Part shown: piece after piece, positions 25,593-40,620 of the stretch
How positions within the stretch are numbered: the first letter of the stretch is position 1
Layout of the letters: the number at the start of each line of letters is the position of its first letter
NCBI RefSeq assembly: GCF_021155765.1
Contig: NC_060114.1
Span: 17,776,501 to 17,840,500 of the forward strand
Direction: 5' to 3'
Length of the DNA: 64,000 nucleotides
DNA from: Diprion similis
Lineage: Eukaryota > Arthropoda > Insecta > Hymenoptera > Diprionidae
Program-made: the position numbers and the translations under genes
The notes under the pieces: model-generated
Told to the model about the DNA's origin: nothing
The model's database searches: none
What the model saw: the letters and a program-made list of their open reading frames with translations, nothing else

Positions 25593-28061
25593 TTCGTTAA
25601 AACTTCAATAAATCGCATCACGCGTTGTTGAAGTATTCACCCTTTGGTACGATCCTCTTCTATCAGGCTTCAAGGTTCTAGTCAAGAATTAAAAGTTGGA
25701 TGTTCAGTGCTGCAAATAAGTAGAAATGGTAAATGAAAAACACATACCCGACGTGGTGCTAATTCTGTGAGACACAAAAATCAGGCTAGAAGCGCTTTAT
25801 AGCCTCAGAATTTTTATTTATCATGAAAATGAACGAATGACAAGAATTTAAATTTTCTCGAATGCGATCTGTAGGAAAAACGAGGCGTCAATTGAAAAAC
25901 TAGCTTGTTTTTCCGTAATTCAAGATTGTATAAAACGTATACAGATGACGTTATTTTTGGCACTATGAATAATTGTTTGGAGCGTATGGAAAGTGCGGTG
26001 GACCTAGCAATTCGGTTTGGATGAAGTATAATTGCTGAACAGCTAGTGGAATCAGAGTGCTACTCACACTTCTCGTTACAACATTGATATTGATTTGTAG
26101 TACAAGCTTCAGGTGTCGAATGAATGAATTGGCGTCAAACAAACCGAGCGGAACGCACACACTGTTTGATATATTGGTTAAAAAATGGATTTCAATTTAT
26201 ACACGTTCACATGATTCCGTGATTACATACATTTTAAGTATTAAAATTATAAGGACGGCCTCGTGTTTATCATCTCAGACCGTGCTGTAAATAATTTTTT
26301 GTATATTGCTGCATTTTAGCCTTGATATGCAAGCCCCGAGTCGCTGGCTGCCTGCATACGTACGTGCATGTGCCTATGTGTTCGCGGTGTTCGCTTAGTT
26401 TATTGTTAGTGCACAACTTCACGGCTTATACGCAGGTTCTCAACCCAGAGGCGGGGGACCAGATTTCGTTGTTTAGCTTGAAGCCGTTAGGGCTGCTGCA
26501 ATCGAGCTAGAGTTCACAGTGAATATAGCTGAAAGTAGCCAGTCACGGGTGTCATTTTGAAACAAGCAAAAGGCTACGACGGCCATAGGGGTAATAGCAG
26601 TGACCTACACTTACCGTTTCGCATATGGGGGTTGCAACAGAGACTCTGGTTGCAATGTTAATTGATCGGTAAGGTAGGAAATTTCTTTGCCGCTGCTTTT
26701 CGACGAGCTGCAAAATTTGAAGTTTTGAAATAGATCGAAAAAGAAAGAAATCTCTAAGTCTACGTTCGTTAAGCATTAAACTAATTCATTCGAGGTAAAT
26801 GGAAATCTGCGCAAAACGATACTGTTTATTACAGATTTGATCGATCAAATTGCATATTAACATTTCAAACGTAACAAACGCACATTCCGAACAGTAGAGC
26901 GATTAATTTGGATTGATTTTCGAAATTTCAGATTAGTAACAATCAAAATGAATCTGTGTTCATACGACTTCATTTTATTTCATTTACTGAGCACTTTTTT
27001 TCGAACCACCATTTTCTACAATAATAAAATAGTAACAGTAATGACAGAAAAAAAAATTCCATCACAATTTTATTTCAAATCACAAAAAATTTCACGAGGG
27101 AATACTTAAGAATATCAGCATAAACCGAGTAACAATTATAATGAATTAAGCTAAAAGTACAGGCTATTTAAGTAAGAGCTTCTTATTTAATTTTTATTAA
27201 CTTTTTTAATTCGTATATATAAATCTAATTGTTCCTTACTGTAAAATTTAACTGTGTAACGTATTTCTGCAAAGTGTGATAATAAATTTAAAACTTCAAC
27301 GACCGTCGCGTCGGAACAAGTACTGCATATACATGTAACTATTATGTAAACGTAAAATGAATCCAAGAATTTGGACTTAAGTCTGGTTTCTTAATGTTAA
27401 GATCGGTCCGTAGCAAGATATTAACCACATTGCGTCTGAGATCGCACAATCTTTATAATTATCATTATATTTATCGTCCCCTATCTTGACCCATATAGGT
27501 ACAATGCACGCATATATACTCGAGTGGGAATTTAATTGTTAATAGTACAACACAATCGATGATAATTCACTTATTAGAATCAGGACCCAACATATATCGG
27601 AAGATGCCACTTATGGCGGTGGAAAATCAACCACTCCAAAAGAGTTCTGGTTGGTTAAAATATTAGAAACGGATCATACATTTTCATGATATTTCTTACG
27701 CCAAATCTATTTAAATGAAATAAAATAACTGCCTGATAAATTGTATGAATTTTTACCCGTCTTAGAAATTCGTTGTATTTATCTAGAACAATTCACCGAT
27801 TAGACTTTTGTCTGCGCCTTGTTGCTTATCTACGCTTATGTGTATGTGGGATCCCAATCTTTACGAAATAAAACGCTTCAGGCAATATTATTATATACCA
27901 CGCCACAAAAAATTTTAAACACGCCAATGTCTCAAGGGTCGCAAAAACGATTATGCACTTTACGTATGGAACGCAGATAAAAAAGATACGTAACCATACT
28001 AGCGTTACACAAAAGATACTTTTCGTGCTTACAACTGCACGAGTTCGACAGAATGTCGTTA
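25593..28061. other. Spacer upstream of Lap1 and downstream of SNMP1
   Basis: About 2.5 kb holding the Lap1 promoter and 5' UTR and the SNMP1 3' UTR. No coding exon, RNA gene or repeat element was recognised. Confidence 0.5.
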
Positions 28062-31000
28062 CTAATTTCGGTCGTCGATGGACGGCGGAACGGCGGCGGG
28101 TTGCAGCGTGGAAATATTCATCGGCCATTTTTTGACGTCCCCACTGTTCTTTGAGCTGTCTGTCGAACCAGGAGCTGGTGCGACGGGAGTTATTTCAAGC
28201 TTTTTTTCAAGCTGACGTCGCTTAAATTCAAGCCCCCCAGCAGCGCCGCCGAGTCCCAGACCCCCAAGTAGAAGGAGCCACTTGAAACAGCTGAAACGTA
28301 AAGATTTCGAATTTGTATCCCATTCTTTGGGTTGTTTCATTAAAATGATTTAATTTCCAGGAAATATATCAGACTCGCAAGTACCTAACGGCAGTTAGCA
28401 CATGAAAGACGAGCTTCAATTTCTTTATCATATCAGGAGGCAGATCCACATTTTCCTCAATCCAGGCCAATGGCAATAACGCGTAGGGAAAATTCTTCAT
28501 CAACTTGAACTTGGGAATTGGAAATATGAACATATTGAGCTGCAATCTCTGCCGACTTGATATAGGCGAGCCAGTGAATGGTTCAAAGTCCACCCTAATA
28601 CCGTGGTCCTCCTAAACCGTGAAAGCTTGTTAATTTTGGATTTTGTCACACGGCGGTAAAATTACTGGTCGAAAAAGTGACCAGTATGAAAATTCAGACG
28701 AATCCAAAAGAAGAAGTCAAACCTGTATGGGATTCAACCCAGTGACGTTTTCAAGGTAGGATGGATGTGTCAAGTAGAAATGAGGGAGCGTCGTGATTAC
28801 CGGTGTACCTTGGCATGTGTACAAATCAAGCGCCCCCGCCTTCAAGCAATTGTCTGGGTCCAAGCAGTAGCACTTCTCCTCGGGAACAGTGCTCTGATCT
28901 CCAAAGTCGAACACATACTGATTCGTCTTAAATCCTGTTGGCAAAAAGAACATAAAACTATTGATCTATTCCTATTTCATACATGTGTGCCAGTTGCTAC
29001 ATAGTATAAGGTAAATCGACACCGTTCAAGAGAACTTTACCTACCCCCCGCGCTGGTCGGCTTGACGTAACGACCTACCAATGTTCGGCAAAGATCGACA
29101 CTGAACCCGATAATATTTTCATCCTTGTATAAACCTGGGTGAAATATCGTAGTATCGGTCCCCTCGAACGAATTGCATTCGTCGCCGTTCCACACCGTCT
29201 GTATCGTCTGGTTCTTGTATTCTACAACGTATCCGATTTTCTTTGGGTCCTTTACTCCTCGGGTGACCTTTATTCTGTCCTCCCTAATCGTACCATTTTT
29301 CTGTAAATGATATATTCACGTAGAAGAAGAAGAAGAAGAAGAAGAAGATAAAGTAGAGGAGAGGGAGTTTCGGAGGTCCGACTCGAATATAAAATAAACA
29401 CTCACATGTCCGAAGAGTGAAAATTTGTACATATTTTCACCAACGACATGCAAGTTTCTTGTGTCGGTTTTCAACAGCGAGCATACCGCAGCACCGGCAA
29501 AATCTTTTACCGTGCAATCGATCGTTATACCGTCAAACATGATGTCCATGGCTCTCGCCTTCATAAAAATTGAGGTTGGCTTTCTATAAATACTGTCCGC
29601 AGCTTTGGCTGGAATTAGAACAATTACTACTCTGATTATGCATCATCAAACGACAAAGTCGAAATCGACGACTTTTTCGTACTAAACGATTGATATGCTT
29701 GTTATATATATGAGGCATTCCAAGTGAAATCGAGGAGTCATTTAGGAGTCAATAGTCCTTACATAAGCGGAAAAGAATGAAAACAAAACATGTTTTGGAA
29801 AATTTTGATATTTTGCATATTTTTCAAAATAAATGAGAAAAATCTTTTTATCTTTTTTCGATTCTTAGAAATTTATTTAGAATTTTATACCTGCGATGTT
29901 GATCATCTGTGGTTTTTCATTCATCGTGATCAAAATCATACTCAACATCGCTAGGTGTGGAAATATCAGCTCCTCATTTCCCGTAAGCCCATTGCTTTCT
30001 GACGGCTGAAAGAACCAAGTGTTTCTGTAGTTGACTTCCACCGTATCAGCATCTTCATCGTCCACTGGATTCAGCTTTTCCTTCCACTCACTTGATTGAA
30101 AAAATCCCAGATGAAAATTGAGCATATAGTATTATAACAATAGTATGATATACTAACAGTAATTGCTGGCGAAAAAAATTCCCATCAAAACTGGTTGTTT
30201 TTAATACGCGGTTATACGTAAATATTGATTGCAAATTAACTTACTGAAAAACGTATGGCCCTATTTGCTGCACGTGAGGTTTCTCCCCGTTCTCGATGCC
30301 CTCCGCATTTGTTATATTAAATAGGTAGACCTTGAATACGTAATGAAATGGAAGCTTTTCCCAGAATTCGCGCATCTCTGTACCATGTACCAGCGCTACT
30401 TGCTGGAATTGAAATTTAAACATCATTCGATACTACGCTTAAGTTCCTTTATTGAAATCTGGTTTATCATGATAAAAAGCAGACGTTTTTCCCTGGAATA
30501 TACCCTACATTTTCGTGAATACGCACCAATGAGGTCCATTCTGAGCAGCTACGCTGTTCATTTGTTAGCACGCGTCTGATACGAAACTCGAACTGCTCAG
30601 AGTGAACTTGTACCCCGGATTGCCTATAATTAGGGGTCCCATAATACGCATCCACGAAAACGCATAACGTATGTATACGGCATGTAGACTGCGGTTACAT
30701 GTGCAAACCTGATTGCATATTTCCCGTCGAGAATCCACCGGCCAGAGTTTAATTGTTTCGCAATTTCGTACTGACGTATTTTCTTGACCTTGTCCAATAA
30801 CAGGTTTCTTCCCACAGGACAGTCATTTTGCGAATCACGTATATACAATGATTCATGCATATAATCCAGTGTTATTATACCGCACCGACGGGAGATTTAT
30901 ACTATTACCGAACCACTGATTAAGTAGTTATAAGTGTCATGTGGAGATTGGCAATTAGAGTTTCATGTCGTGACATGAGTTTACATCGTATGTAACTCAT

Positions 31001-31324
31001 GTCACGACAATGCAGTAATATCAAAAGTGACATGACTATGCTGTATTTCGCGGATCGTTCTTCAAGTGATCAATAATTGCGTTTACTTGCGAGGAAAACT
31101 TTATTTAAATGTAAGAATTTAATAATCCCTTGGGAAAAAAGGAGAGTAAACAAAGAGAAATTTTACTGAAAGACTAGAGGTAGCGTTAACGTTGAAAAAA
31201 GAAAGACATTTGTACTCACCTTACGTAACTGAGACCTGAGGAATGGAGGAAAGCTCACCCATGTCAGTATAGACACGAAAAACATTACCCCTCCGGCAAT
31301 GGCCAACTTGATTGGTAACCGCAT
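28062..31324 (-). CDS. SNMP1: Sensory neuron membrane protein 1 (CD36 family)
   Basis: CD36-type two-pass receptor of olfactory neurons, needed in insects for pheromone detection. Exons on the minus strand: 31324-31220, 30402-30245, 30090-29891, 29608-29406, 29300-29045, 28934-28723, 28611-28385, 28290-28062; 529 residues, normal for SNMPs. A first membrane helix follows MRLPIKLAIAGG. The ectodomain has PFHYVFKVYLFNITN, GPYVF and EWKEKLNPVDDEDADTVE. Conserved cysteines are present: DCTVKDFAGAAVC, ECN, LCR, KCYC and TC. FKWLLLLGGLGLGGAAGG is the second helix. A non-coding 5' exon probably ends at 34183 (GTAAGT donor) and joins the acceptor at 31341, placing the promoter about 0.4 kb from TRMT61A. 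Confidence 0.94.
29322..29347 (-). repeat. TTC/GAA trinucleotide tract in an SNMP1 intron
   Basis: Eight or nine GAA units (TTC on the coding strand) in the intron between exons 4 and 5. Confidence 0.9.
30966..31009. repeat. 44 bp near-perfect hairpin in SNMP1 intron 1
   Basis: TGTCGTGACATGAGTT and AACTCATGTCACGACA pair exactly, with ACAT/ATGT continuing inward after one unpaired T. The central loop is a few bases. Confidence 0.85.
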
Positions 31325-31340
31325 CTTACTGTTGATTTCA

Positions 31341-34182
31341 CTAGAAAGGCAAATGACAACTTTAGCAATAAATTGGAACAAAACGGGGGCTGGGGCTGGG
31401 CTGAGGCATAATTCTTATCCAGCGTAAAGCTGTCTGGTTTGTCTTTCAGCTTCTACACAATAATCGTAATTTGAAAAGTAGAAAAAGAAATCTAGAACAT
31501 TTTTTTGTTATCTAATTCGCTGCAAGATATTCCTCCGGCAAAGGAAAACAAAATTGACTTAAGTTATTTTCAAATTTTACCGATGTGAGTCGTGACGATA
31601 AAATTCGAAAAACAAAAAGAAAAACATACAACAGTTATTAAACCAGCCTTCAGTGCATAAAATTTCAATAAAGAAACGTAAAGAACGCAGTAAATCTTAT
31701 CAAATGGGAAATAGTGGATAAGGTAAAATGCGATTACCTAAAAAAGAACCAAACTAATCTCACTACAGATCTCGGACGACGCAGAGCGCCTTTGTTGGAC
31801 GCTTGAGGATAAATGATGAAGAACTGTCACTAACGACGGGCGTCAAGTAAGTGTTTCACACTTCTTATTCCACTTTGACAACGGTAAAGTAAATTTGTTG
31901 CATCGCGCAGGCGCTTCAGAGTAGTCAACAAAGTTTGCAATGTTTTCGTTACGTCGGACGATTTACATTGTTATAGCCATTTTTTAATTATTTACGGTTT
32001 GGTTAGGCCACCACATTGAACGATTAATTCTAAATGAAATATGACCTGCTAAAACATTCCAGCCACCCGCACATGGAATCGTGTAATATCACAATTTGAG
32101 ACGGGGTCTGTATGGGGTTAATTTGAAAATCTCCAGTCGAGCTTCTAAAACGTACAATTGACCAGAATCGCAAAATGTCTGTCTATCGCCACCCCGGAAG
32201 ACTGATTTTAGTCCATGACTTTTTTATACGATCCGAACAACGCATCTCTGGATTAAAAAACAGCTTTTTTCTGATCTCACGCTTCTTAAATACTGATCAC
32301 GAACGAGTCTTAACAGCAATGCAAGACCGTCTTGAAAGCATGAAATAATATCTTATGGATCCGCGGAGGTATCTTGGGTGTTAAATGCCGCTGATATCGA
32401 ACGATGGTGCTGCAGAAAAGTTTATGAAATATGGATGAACAGGATACCTTATAGCTAAGACGATTATGTGCAATTGGCGGTAGTGATTCGCATATCGGAT
32501 TGTACGTTTTCTATCTAAGAATAAGTATGTGAGCTTCGACCTGAGTGGGCACAAAGTTATCGGAGTAAGGGAAATAAATATTCTATCTTATACTCCTCCG
32601 TTCCGTACAGAAGATGTCCTAAATTTTTCTGAAGGTATGTAATGTAAAGACTTTGCAGATGTTATAAAGAAATTATTTTCTACAATTTCGAAAATATCAC
32701 GTAGACGTTGGAAAATTCACTGAATTTTTCTGAGAAGGCTTCGATCTTCTAGGAAAACTATTTTTTAGGACTACTTTGTAGCAGGACCGATTTTGAGCGG
32801 GCGGGGGGGTTAGAAGAGAAACGGATTTGTACGAGATCTTCGAATTAATACAAATTTTCCGTTTCAGGGACTTCAATTGCGGAAATTCTATAAACGCTTT
32901 GAACTATAGACACCTTCAGAATGACTTTGACTTTTCCAGCTATCAAATTGACTGGTCGATTTCATAGGTTTTTGAAACATGAACTTCTAGTTTCCATTGA
33001 AATTTTAATGCGAACGAGCTTAAATACTTCATAGTTCGATCATATAGTTCTGAGGCTCGTTCTGAGGTCGTAATCAGGTGTTGCATACATTCCACAATAA
33101 GTGAAGATCAACGGTGGCTATGAAACATGACTCGAGTTGATTCGATCATTCACAATCAACGATTCAGAACAAATAAACTGTTTTGTTTTCAAAGAATTGG
33201 AAAATGATTAACCCTGCATTAACCCGTAAGTGGTTCAAAAGTTAAATAATTGATACATATTGCTGAGTTGACAATTGCAAGTGTAAATATCAGGGTTCAG
33301 GAATATTCCTAGCCACGTAATCTTGCCCTAAGGTGTGAAATTACTCAGGCCTCTATAACGGCCTTGGACTAATCTTGCTGCACCCTTGCAACGCTGAAGG
33401 TGTCGCATTAAAAATTCACGTGAGACGTTCCAGCAAATCCATTTCATGGCACCTTAGTTTTAAACTATAGCTTCTGGTGAACTTGGGAAAACTGTTTGCA
33501 CTCCACGGTCGAAGGAAATTGATGTCAATTTTACATAGAGCTGTATATCTAGTTCCATTTTCCTTTCAGAATTGATTTTTTGTTGCGTAATTAAAAAAAA
33601 AAAAAAATTGATAATCTTGTGTCTTTTTATTTCATATTTTACGCTGTTGAAGACATTGGATTGTACCTTTAAGTTCACCTTCACGTACCTACGAGATGGT
33701 GGAAATTAGATCTTTTTTGGAATTTTCTACTAAAATGTAGAGTAGTAAACCCAATTTGGTATTTAACATTCAAATCGGGGCACTGATGGTCGAATCGGTT
33801 TCACTCAGTGAAAGAAAATAGATTGAAATAGTTTCGTTTTTCCATACTGAGCCAATTTGAATTTTCAGTCATCAGTCATGCGCAATTTCGTTTCTATCCA
33901 TTCCTATGATATTCTTAAGTACTTATATAAAAACAATGGAAAATTCTAGCTAAATACATTACAATTAAACATAAAAAATTTGGGAAATATTAAATGTACT
34001 CTGACGCAACTATAGCTTCTGTGACTCTAACACAACGAGTTGTAAGGTTGCTTCATTTACAAGTGAAGTTTCTACAGTTTATAGAATATATAATATGTTA
34101 TTATTGAAACAGAATAAAAAAATGTTTTCAATACTTTGACATTATCTTCATTAAAGGCATTCAACTGATGATCAATACTTAC
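31341..34182 (-). other. Probable SNMP1 5' UTR intron
   Basis: The acceptor (TTTGCCTTTCTAG read on minus) lies 16 bases upstream of the SNMP1 ATG, and a GTAAGT donor follows the sequence at 34183 and above. Nothing else was recognised in these 2.8 kb. Transcript support is not available. Confidence 0.5.
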
Positions 34183-34666
34183 CGATAGAGTTCACAGCAC
34201 CGCCGGTAAGAATGAATTCAGCACAGGCCGAGATCATGACCGGTCGATAATAAAGATCGCATCAACGTCGGAGTCATAGCGTAACTCACTCTTAATCTGA
34301 GATCACAACGGTTTCGATACCTAAACTATCAACAGACATCATCAAGATTCATTTTGAAAATTGTTCATCAATGCGGATAGCCCAAGTCGCTTCAAAAAGG
34401 TTACTTCATCAACATAACCTCAAAAGCTGCACGTAAGCCCCACAAAGTTTTGTTGTCATAATACTGTCCCAAGGCACACGTGGCTCTGAGCACTCGCAGA
34501 CCGAGGTGTATAGCAGATAGAAAAGGGTAAATTAACAGCAATCCCTTGACAAATAGTCAATGTTTATCATAATACATATTAGAGGACTAGTTCTGTTCCG
34601 TCATAATCCTCGTTGCTATTGCAGGTATCTGCAGGCGCTCAATTACCTCAGCGAAGCAAACCCACA

Positions 34667-36050
34667 ATGAGCTTCAACGGGTCTAAGGATCTCGTCGAGG
34701 AGGGTGACGTAGTGATCTTGTATATTGCTCCGTCCAATATGCATTCCTTGGAAGTGACTCCAAAGACAATGAACAAGAAAGGCGTTTTGGTTGAAAATGT
34801 ATTTCAAACTGTTTACGGAGCTCTCAAAGTTGCCTCGTTGGTTGGCGCTAAATATGGTGCCAAGGTGGACCTATCAAGGGGATGGGCCTACGTCTTACAG
34901 CCTACTTCAGATCTCTGGACATTGACTCTGCCTCATAGGACTCAAATCATTTACACACCAGACATCAGCAACATAGTTTACCTGATGGAACTCGAACCTG
35001 GAAAGACTGTGATAGAAACAGGTTCGAAAATTCAGTATACCACACGGCACTCTGAATATATTCATGATTTTTACTACATTCCAACAAATTTTTATTCTTC
35101 AATTTTTGTTGAACAGGAACGGGAAGTGGTTCCTTGTCCCATGCTTTGATCAATGCAATAAAACCTCATGGTCATTTGTACACCTTTGATTTTCACGAAC
35201 AACGAGTCTCTGTAGCTGACATGGAGTTTAAAAAGCATGGATTAGGATCCTATGTTACTGTCGAACAGAGAGATGTTTGTCAGACAGGATTCGGAGATGC
35301 ATTAGAAGGCAAGGCCGATGCTATATTTCTCGATTTACCACATCCGTGGTTGACCATTGAACATGCAAGGAGATGCTTTCGAAAATCAGGTAAGTTTCAA
35401 CTTTGTTTGTGATACCTGGGTGAAAATTTTACTGAAAAATATTTGTTAAGACATGTAAAAATTTAAATCATCTTTCTTTTTTCTAGGTGGCAGACTCTGC
35501 TCCTTTTCACCGTGCATTGAACAGGTTCAAAGAACATGTGAGAATCTCGAGTCTGCTGGATTTATAGAAATAAAAACAATAGAGTGTCTACAACGGGAAT
35601 TAACTGTGCAGTACAAAACTCTGCCAGTATTGAAACTAGAATGTTTAAAGAGCAAGGTATGTAGATCATGTACAAAATAAAATCTCAAAAAAATAAATCA
35701 ATTTGATTGATTATTCGTAATCAATTTTATTTTAAACGGTAAACTAGAGGTGAATCAAAAAAGTGAAAAATTAATTGAAACAGTAAAAAATAGTAAATTA
35801 ATTGAGAGATCTGTTCGACGTCATAATTTTTCCGCCATGTTGAATAACGTACGAACATCAATATACAATATACACCAAGTTCTCGTTCCTTTTGTTGCAG
35901 CATACCGATGATAACAAAAACCAAAATAATGGCAAAGAGGTGGGAGGACAGGAGAGATTAGTAACGGTTTCGCACGCGCATTCGCTGCCAGGACACACCG
36001 GATACATTACAATTGCTACACTACCGCCAATCGGAAGAATGAATTGTTAG
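34667..36050 (+). CDS. TRMT61A: tRNA (adenine-N1-)-methyltransferase catalytic subunit, position 58
   Basis: Catalytic subunit of the TRMT6/TRMT61A complex that makes m1A58 in tRNA. Exons: 34667-35021, 35117-35389, 35487-35656, 35901-36050; 315 residues. The SAM-binding motif I ([13 protein letters not shown]) is formed across the first intron at about residue 116-128. The motif IV-like DLPHPW is at about residue 190, where human has DLPAPW. The N-terminal [18 protein letters not shown] and the [11 protein letters not shown] segment are family-typical. The start is the ATG in CACAATGAGC; an acceptor at 34625 suggests a 5' UTR intron. Tail to tail with gamma-tubulin. Confidence 0.95.
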
Positions 36051-36409
36051 TTAATCCACAATAAATATTTTCTTTTGATAATAACACCGACCATAATTGT
36101 TCAATTTTTCAATTGCTGCTTTTTCTTCTACTCCAAAGATTTCATCAGTAAGATATTCACTGTTCAACAGCTAAGAACTACGTTTATATCAGTTTTGTAC
36201 GCATGGACGTAACAGTAAAATTTTCTAACTAACGATACGTCGCTTTAGTGTTTTTTCTTCGTGTACTCTACCTTATTTTTCCCTGTATTGTATTCAAGGG
36301 TGAGATTTTGTAAACTGAAAATTCGACATTTCAAAATGGTCAACAATATTCAGTCCTCAAACGATTTTGAAAAATTGTCAGGATTCACTTTACAATACCA
36401 CGTATATGA

Positions 36410-36853
36410 TTAAAAAGCTTGTGATTTATTTGTCAAGTGCGAAGCATTGAAAGCCCCATTAGAGCTGAGCTCGCATAAGCAGATAACACAAATTCTTTTC
36501 AACGAACAACGTAAACGTTTCTCTATTAGATCGGGACCGAAAAAAATCAGCAGAAGCTGAGTTGCGGTACTGTGAATATTATTAAAAATTGAATAAAAAA
36601 TAGATATATCTACACGGCTTAGTGGCAAATATGGCGTGCCGCAGAGTATTTCGCGATTTATGGCATACAATTCAGCTAAAATTGAAAACATCAACTTTGA
36701 GGTAGAATTGAAAAATGTATACACAGTTTGTTCTGGAGTTAATACCTCAATCATTTCAGCAGCTTTGTTGAAATCACAGCGATGTTTAACGATGTGAATT
36801 AAAACTTTGTTCGTCAAAGCAGCTCCACCGAGGCTTCAAGCATGCGTTTTGCA
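36410..36853 (-). pseudogene. Orphan frame-broken reading frame, weakly TAF1A-like
   Basis: An open frame from about 36829 to 36410 encodes a helical segment (ILIHIV-like start, CDFNKAAEMIEVL, TSKLMFSILAELYAINREIL). An ATG at about 36846 opens in a different frame (MLEASVELL then stop); slipping back one base at CTGCTTTGACG would join the two. The AAEMI pattern and following helix recall the N-terminal helical repeats of TAF1A, the Pol I factor SL1 subunit, but I cannot confirm this. It sits alone between the convergent 3' ends of TRMT61A and gamma-tubulin. It may be a decayed copy, an exon of a missed gene or a sequencing indel. Confidence 0.3.
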
Positions 36854-36919
36854 GTCGGTACGTTCTGCGTGACGATGACACAGTTTTGGTGTCTTTTAGG
36901 CAACATTATAGTCTCAAAT

Positions 36920-39475
<2,556 letters not shown>

Positions 39476-40620
39476 TTTTACTCTTGCTTATACCGCAGCG
39501 GACAAAATAAACTGAATAAACGTCTCAACATGAGACGCACTTCTGTTCGTGTTTACTAATTTTTTTGACAGTTGTCTTTCAGGACGCTGAATAAATTCAA
39601 ACCCGCGCCTCCCTGCCTCAACTGCGTCTCGACTACAGCGCTGTTACGGGATTTTGACAATTTCCGACAGAGCTTATTCGTCATAACATTCTTCTTCCTT
39701 TCTCGTACTAATATTTTATCTTTTTTGCGCTAATCAGTTCCTGAGTAGTTCTGCCTCTGTCCTGCGAAGTTTTTGATGCTGCCATCGTCGTGTGAGCACG
39801 GTCTTACATACAGGGTCTGGGGACTCGTCGAAATTTCCGTGGTAGGGGAAGTACGCTTACGCTGCAGTTTTTGTTTTTCAGCGCTACCGCTAGTTGGCAC
39901 TAATGGTAAAGTAATGTTCGCAAACATAACCTCAAACTTCTCAAACAATAAGTGGTGTGCGATGACGAAGTGATGATGGCACACGTTATTCTTAAAAATA
40001 AATAACCATGCACGATTTAGGCGATTTTCACTATTTTTACGTACATTTGGACCACGTCATTTGCAAAGTTTGAGAAATTTGAGGTTATGTTTGCGAACAT
40101 TACTTTACCATTAGTGCCAACTAACGGTAGCGCTGAAAAACAAAAACTACAGCGTAAGCGTACTTCCCCCACCACTAGAGTCCCCAGACCTGTATGTAAG
40201 ACCGTGGGTGTAAGGGGTGTGAGTATACATGGTGTGCTAGAACCATGGACCTAAGAATACTACTAGAACTCTTAATTTCGGAAAGCACCCTATACATAAC
40301 GAATACACACGGATTGCCATGAATCATGCGATGAACCTAGATATGCAAACTAACAATAAATGTTCGAACGCATAGCGAAATAACAAATAAGCCTGTAGAA
40401 GGAATAAACAGGGGACAATAAATTGTGACATAAACCATCTCTGTATTAACGCAGAGGAAGCGCAAAGTGAAGAAAAAAAAATAGTGAATAGTGACCCAAG
40501 ACAGGAATATTTTATTAACGCTCTACCGGTTTGCTAAATATTTATGTGGCATGTTGTATAATTTAAAAACAATAAAAACTAGGTGACGACAACGTACAGC
40601 TGTTCAGGAAGATAGGCTAA
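39476..40620. promoter_or_regulatory. Divergent spacer between gamma-tubulin and STRIP
   Basis: 1,145 bp between start codons, of which 410 bp is the transposable element at 39797-40206. The remaining ~320 bp and ~415 bp on either side should hold the promoters and 5' UTRs. CCTAACCTAAG follows the first STRIP exon at about 40801. Confidence 0.6.
39797..40206. mobile_element. hAT-like MITE, copy 2 (CACGGTCTTACATACAG ends)
   Basis: A 410 bp element with the same ends and arms as 18898-19306. Its central part is inverted relative to copy 1, so it is inserted in the other orientation. The flanking 8-mers CGTGTGAG and GGTGTAAG match at six of eight positions, a decayed target duplication. No transposase. 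Confidence 0.85.
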
